Translations under genes and position numbers: made by a program
Shown here: in pieces, positions 25,355-28,195 of the stretch
How positions within the stretch are numbered: the stretch's first letter is position 1
Layout: each line of letters begins with the position of its first letter
The notes under the pieces: model-generated
The model's database searches: none
Seen by the model: the letters and a program-made list of their open reading frames with translations, nothing else
Told to the model about the DNA's origin: nothing
DNA from: an uncultured Desulfobacterales bacterium
GTDB lineage: Bacteria; Desulfobacterota; Desulfobulbia; Desulfobulbales; Desulfocapsaceae
Length of the DNA stretch: 28,195 bases
Direction: 5' to 3'
NCBI GenBank assembly: GCA_937915545.1
Contig: CALGIJ010000002.1
Location: 1 to 28,195, forward strand

Positions 25355-26161
25355 CTAGAGGACATCGGCGAACTGCGGTTTGAGACGCGAGAAGACCCAG
25401 CCGCCGCCAACCAGAAAGAGCCCGGTCACCGCCCAGAAATAGAGGGTCTCCCAACCGTGCTGCCAGAACGGCACGAAATAGATGAAGGAATCCCGGTATC
25501 CCTGGACAATATAGCACAAGGGGTTGACTTTCAGCCACAATTGCACGTTGTGCGGCATGATCGTCGCATCCCAGAAGATCGGTGTCGCCCAGAAACCCAC
25601 CTGGAGGATGACCGGCACCAGCTGGCCGACATCGCGGGCATAGACATTGAGGGCCGAGATCAGCCAGCCGATACCGCCGGCAAGCACCAAAAGGCAAAAG
25701 AGATAGTACAACCCCTGCAGGTAGTAGAGGCTGAGCGGCATGGCGTTGGCGAGGATGAGTACCACCAGCAGCAGGACGAAGGCGCCATGGCCGACGAGAT
25801 TGGAGAGGATCTTGACCACCACCAGAATCTGCGAGGGGAAGACCGTCTTCTTGATGAGGTGGGCATACTGCAGAATCACCCCGGCAGCCGAGGCGACGAT
25901 GGCCGAGAACACAAACCATGGTGCCATACCGGCGGTCAGCCACACCACGAAGGGCACGTTGTTGAGGGGCTGGGTCTTGAAACCGACGCTGAAGACGAAC
26001 CAGAAGACGAGAATCATCACTGCCGGCTGGATAAATGTCCAGGAAAAGCCAAGCAGTGAGCCAACATACATCCCAGCCACTTCGCGGGCGGCCAGGGCGC
26101 GCAGCATGCGATTGTATTTCACCAGATCCCTGGCGAGACGATAGAGGCCGCCCCCGATCAT
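25355..26161 (-). CDS. wzm: Polysaccharide ABC exporter permease Wzm (copy 2)
   Basis: A 268-residue ABC-2 permease with about six helices. The amphipathic N-terminal DLVKYNRMLRALAAREVAGM leads into GSLLGFSWTFIQPAVMILVF, and later blocks are WLTAGMAPWFVFSAIV, ARDVGQLVPVILQVGFWATP and NPLCYIVQGYRDSF, all characteristic of Wzm/TagG/KpsM-type exporters. AAGGTGG stands just before the ATG at 26161, and the UXS stop lies 6 bases upstream. It pairs with the Wzt gene immediately downstream to move a completed lipid-linked chain across the inner membrane. Confidence 0.93.
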   Translation of the reverse strand: MIGGGLYRLARDLVKYNRMLRALAAREVAGMYVGSLLGFSWTFIQPAVMILVFWFVFSVGFKTQPLNNVPFVVWLTAGMAPWFVFSAIVASAAGVILQYAHLIKKTVFPSQILVVVKILSNLVGHGAFVLLLVVLILANAMPLSLYYLQGLYYLFCLLVLAGGIGWLISALNVYARDVGQLVPVILQVGFWATPIFWDATIMPHNVQLWLKVNPLCYIVQGYRDSFIYFVPFWQHGWETLYFWAVTGLFLVGGGWVFSRLKPQFADVL

Positions 26162-26167
26162 GCCACC

Positions 26168-27115
26168 TTACCTGTCGAGCAAACGTTGAAAATAGGCGAT
26201 GGTCGGCTTGAGCCCCTCGGCGAGGGGCACCTTGGGCTCCCAGCCGAGACGCTCTCGGGCGAGGGTGATATCCGGCTGCCGCTGCCTGGGGTCGTCCATG
26301 GGCAGTGGTTTCTCGACTATGGTCGACTTCGAACCGGTCATTTCCACCACCCGGAAGGCGAGTTCGCGGATAGTGAACTCCACCGGGTTGCCAAGATTGA
26401 GGGGCCCGACGAGGTCGTCGTCGCTGTCCATGAAACGGACAAAGGCCTCGATGAGATCATCGACATAACAGAACGAGCGGCTCTGACTGCCGTCGCCGTA
26501 AATGGTGATCGGCTCATGGCGCAGAGCCTGAACAATGAAATTCGAAACGACACGGCCGTCGTTCTGCTGCATGCGCGGCCCGTAAGTATTGAAAATCCTG
26601 CCGACCTTGATGCGCACCCGATGCTGACGGTGGTAATCGAAAAAGAGGGTCTCGGCGCAACGCTTGCCCTCGTCATAGCAGGAACGGATGCCAATCGGGT
26701 TGACATGGCCCCAGTAGCTTTCGGGCTGGGGATGGACAAGGGGGTCGCCATAGACCTCGCTGGTCGAGGCCTGGAAGATCTTGGCTTTGACGCGCTTGGC
26801 CAGGCCGAGCATGTTGATCGCCCCGTGCACCGAGGTCTTGGTGGTCTGCACCGGGTCGAACTGGTAGTGAATCGGGGATGCCGGACAGGCGAGATTGTAG
26901 ATCTCGTCAACTTCCAGGTAGAGCGGGAAGGTGACGTCGTGGCGGATGAGTTCGAACATCGGGTTGCCGAGGAGATGGACAATATTGTCCTTGGCCCCGG
27001 TATAGAAATTATCGATGCACAAGACTTCGTGGCCCTGGGCGAGAAGCTTCTCGCACAGGTGCGAGCCGAGGAAACCGGCACCGCCGGTGATCGCGATACG
27101 TTTTCTGCTCAACAT
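26168..27115 (-). CDS. uxs: UDP-glucuronate decarboxylase (UDP-xylose synthase)
   Basis: A 315-residue short-chain dehydrogenase/epimerase-type enzyme. The NAD-binding motif is TGGAGFLGSH (about 10-19), the catalytic pair is Tyr147 and Lys151 in SCYDEGKR, and STSEVYGDP carries the catalytic Thr/Ser and Glu. LACPASPIHYQFDPVQTTKT and RMQQNDGRVVSNF are hallmarks that separate UXS from other epimerases. It converts UDP-glucuronate to UDP-xylose and CO2 with tightly bound NAD. No UDP-glucose dehydrogenase is in the window, so UDP-glucuronate must come from elsewhere. The ATG at 27115 has AGGAG 10 bases upstream. As first gene of the operon it implies a pentose (xylose or a derivative) in the glycan. 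Confidence 0.94.
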   Translation of the reverse strand: MLSRKRIAITGGAGFLGSHLCEKLLAQGHEVLCIDNFYTGAKDNIVHLLGNPMFELIRHDVTFPLYLEVDEIYNLACPASPIHYQFDPVQTTKTSVHGAINMLGLAKRVKAKIFQASTSEVYGDPLVHPQPESYWGHVNPIGIRSCYDEGKRCAETLFFDYHRQHRVRIKVGRIFNTYGPRMQQNDGRVVSNFIVQALRHEPITIYGDGSQSRSFCYVDDLIEAFVRFMDSDDDLVGPLNLGNPVEFTIRELAFRVVEMTGSKSTIVEKPLPMDDPRQRQPDITLARERLGWEPKVPLAEGLKPTIAYFQRLLDR

Positions 27116-27290
27116 GCGGGGAAAGCTCCTCGGGATATAGGGGCGGAGAACCCGGCGCAACCGGGCTTATTTCCTGACTTTCCTAAGTAAACCACTTGCA
27201 AGAAAAAGGCAATTCGAAGTTCCACGCCGGTTTTGCACCTGGCGACCGGTGCCACGAGGCTAATGGCAGGTCAGTGGCTGCAGTTTACCA
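27116..27290 (-). promoter_or_regulatory. Leader/promoter region of the polysaccharide operon
   Basis: This is the only sizeable gap before the operon, so its promoter probably lies here. On the minus strand TTGCCT and TACTTA stand 17 bases apart (about 27185-27215), but the second box is a poor match. Nearer the gene, a perfect 5-base GC hairpin (CCCGG, loop TTGCG, CCGGG; 27151-27165) lies in the presumed leader and could pause or attenuate transcription. I see no RfaH-type ops/JUMPstart sequence. Confidence 0.35.
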
Positions 27291-27340
27291 AGAAAAAAGC
27301 CACAGAGCACTGGTCTGCACGGCAAACCCTTCTCGTGGCT
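27291..27340 (-). terminator. Rho-independent terminator after tRNA-Arg
   Basis: On the minus strand AGCCAC (27335-27340) pairs with GTGGCT (27298-27303), extended by AGA/TCT beyond a bulged base, with an intervening loop, and is followed by a run of six T. It lies 10 bases after the tRNA 3' end and ends the cysS/tRNA segment before the polysaccharide operon begins. Confidence 0.7.
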
Positions 27341-27349
27341 AAGAGTAAC

Positions 27350-27426
<77 letters not shown>

Positions 27427-27502
27427 GTATGTGCTAGGAAAACCGCCTCTTCGACGGACGACATAATACCCAAAAAGGCTCAAAAAGCAACCTCATTCTC
27501 CC

Positions 27503-28195
27503 TCACTCGCCGTCACGGACCCGTTTCCACACGGGCCCGTTGACGGTATCGATGACGACGATGCCCTTGCGGGCCAGCTCGGCTCGGGCCTCGTCGGCCG
27601 CCTGCCAGTCCTTGGCAAGCCGCGCCTGCTCACGGCGCTGGATGAGGGCGTTGACCTCGGGGGCAAGGGGGCAGCCCTGCAGGTGGAAGATGTTGAGGAT
27701 GGTGTTCATCCGCCCCAGGGTCTCGAGGATATAGCTGCGTTGATCGCGGTCGAGGTTGTTGACCTGCAGTACCGGATAGACCTTGCGCAGGAAATTGTAG
27801 ATCGCCCCCATGCCTTTGGAGACATTGAGGTCGTCGTCCATGGCGGCGAAGAACTGCTCCTCCATGGCGGTGACGAAAGCGGTCACCTCGGGGTGCGGCC
27901 GGCCCCCCGGAGGCAGGCAGTTGAGCTTGCAGGTGAACTCGTCGAGGCGGCGCAGGGCGGTGCGTGCGCTGTCGAGGCGCCGATAGGAGAAGTCGAGCGG
28001 TTTGCGGTAGTGCACCGAGAGGAGCATAAAGCGCACTTCACGTCCGGTATAGCCCCGCTGCAGCAATTCCTTCAAGGTGACGTTGTTGCCGGCGTCGCTC
28101 GACATGTTCTTGCCATCCACCAGCACCAGCTCGGAGTGCAGCCAGTAGTTGGCCAGCGGCTTGCCGGTGAGGGCCTCGGCGATGGCGATCTCGTT
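27503..28195 (-). CDS. cysS: Cysteinyl-tRNA synthetase, C-terminal part (cut by window edge)
   Basis: The last 230 residues of a class I CysRS are present; the 5' part lies beyond the right edge. It enters within the NEIAIAEALTG region (family ENEIAQSEA block, zinc-binding neighbourhood) and continues through NYWLHSELVLVDG, the signature-loop position, YTGREVRFMLLSVHYRKPLDF, the DALR-type helical domain and the short C-terminal domain ending RKGIVVIDTVNGPVWKRV. The enzyme charges tRNA-Cys with cysteine. The loop normally reading KMSKS is NMSSD here (residues NMSSDAGNN), lacking both lysines. The tRNA-Arg gene lies 76 bases downstream on the same strand. Confidence 0.9.
   Translation of the reverse strand, partial: NEIAIAEALTGKPLANYWLHSELVLVDGKNMSSDAGNNVTLKELLQRGYTGREVRFMLLSVHYRKPLDFSYRRLDSARTALRRLDEFTCKLNCLPPGGRPHPEVTAFVTAMEEQFFAAMDDDLNVSKGMGAIYNFLRKVYPVLQVNNLDRDQRSYILETLGRMNTILNIFHLQGCPLAPEVNALIQRREQARLAKDWQAADEARAELARKGIVVIDTVNGPVWKRVRDGE

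Noticed and set aside
22229..27190. Long plus-strand open frames (22229-23194, 24400-25383, 26186-27190) opposite the HAD, Wzt and UXS genes
   Set aside because: Their translations have no recognisable domain and low-complexity composition, and each lies opposite a well-supported gene of a known family. GC-rich codon use on the minus strand produces such shadows.

Overview
The window is chromosomal DNA of a Gram-negative bacterium and holds a surface-polysaccharide (O-antigen or similar glycan) locus of the ABC-transporter type. The only housekeeping anchors are a tRNA-Arg(TCT) gene and the 3' part of a cysteinyl-tRNA synthetase gene at the right edge. The GC-rich right half, the gene families and the IS types would suit a Desulfobacterota (Desulfobulbales-like) host. 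That assignment is an inference from general appearance, because no taxonomic marker is complete. Almost every gene lies on the minus strand, so transcription runs from right to left.

Right to left: cysS (partial), tRNA-Arg and a good hairpin/T-run terminator (27.3 kb) close the housekeeping segment. A tightly packed operon follows, with many 4-bp ATGA/GTGA overlaps: UDP-glucuronate decarboxylase (UDP-xylose supply), Wzm permease, Wzt ATPase with a C-terminal glycan-binding-type domain, a HAD-domain protein with a large uncharacterised C-terminal part, a GT4 with a C-terminal extension, a 700-residue membrane protein of GT-C type, a GT2, a GT4, and a second GT-C (GT39/ArnT-like) membrane enzyme (14.4-27.1 kb).

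At about 14.3 kb the base composition drops visibly. A GbsR/MarR-type regulator begins there, translationally coupled to a second Wzm, followed by a second Wzt. Beyond a 507-bp non-coding stretch come a SAM methyltransferase, a GT6 (ABO blood-group-type) glycosyltransferase with an intact DxD motif, two tandem FkbM-like proteins and a GT2, all AT-rich. An IS1595-family element with an intact transposase and a badly decayed IS3-family element separate this part from the last module.

The leftmost module (0.27-3.9 kb) is SGNH/GDSL hydrolase, SxtJ-like membrane protein, NodU/CmcH-type carbamoyltransferase and a 55-residue DUF5989 protein. These four families are the same ones grouped as sxtL, sxtJ, sxtI and sxtK in cyanobacterial saxitoxin clusters, which suggests a mobile carbamoylation module reused here on a surface glycan.

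Taken together, the locus looks like a mosaic of two ABC-transporter polysaccharide systems (two Wzm/Wzt pairs) with an AT-rich, IS-scarred decoration region. No Wzx, Wzy, chain-length regulator, CRISPR array or phage genes were seen.
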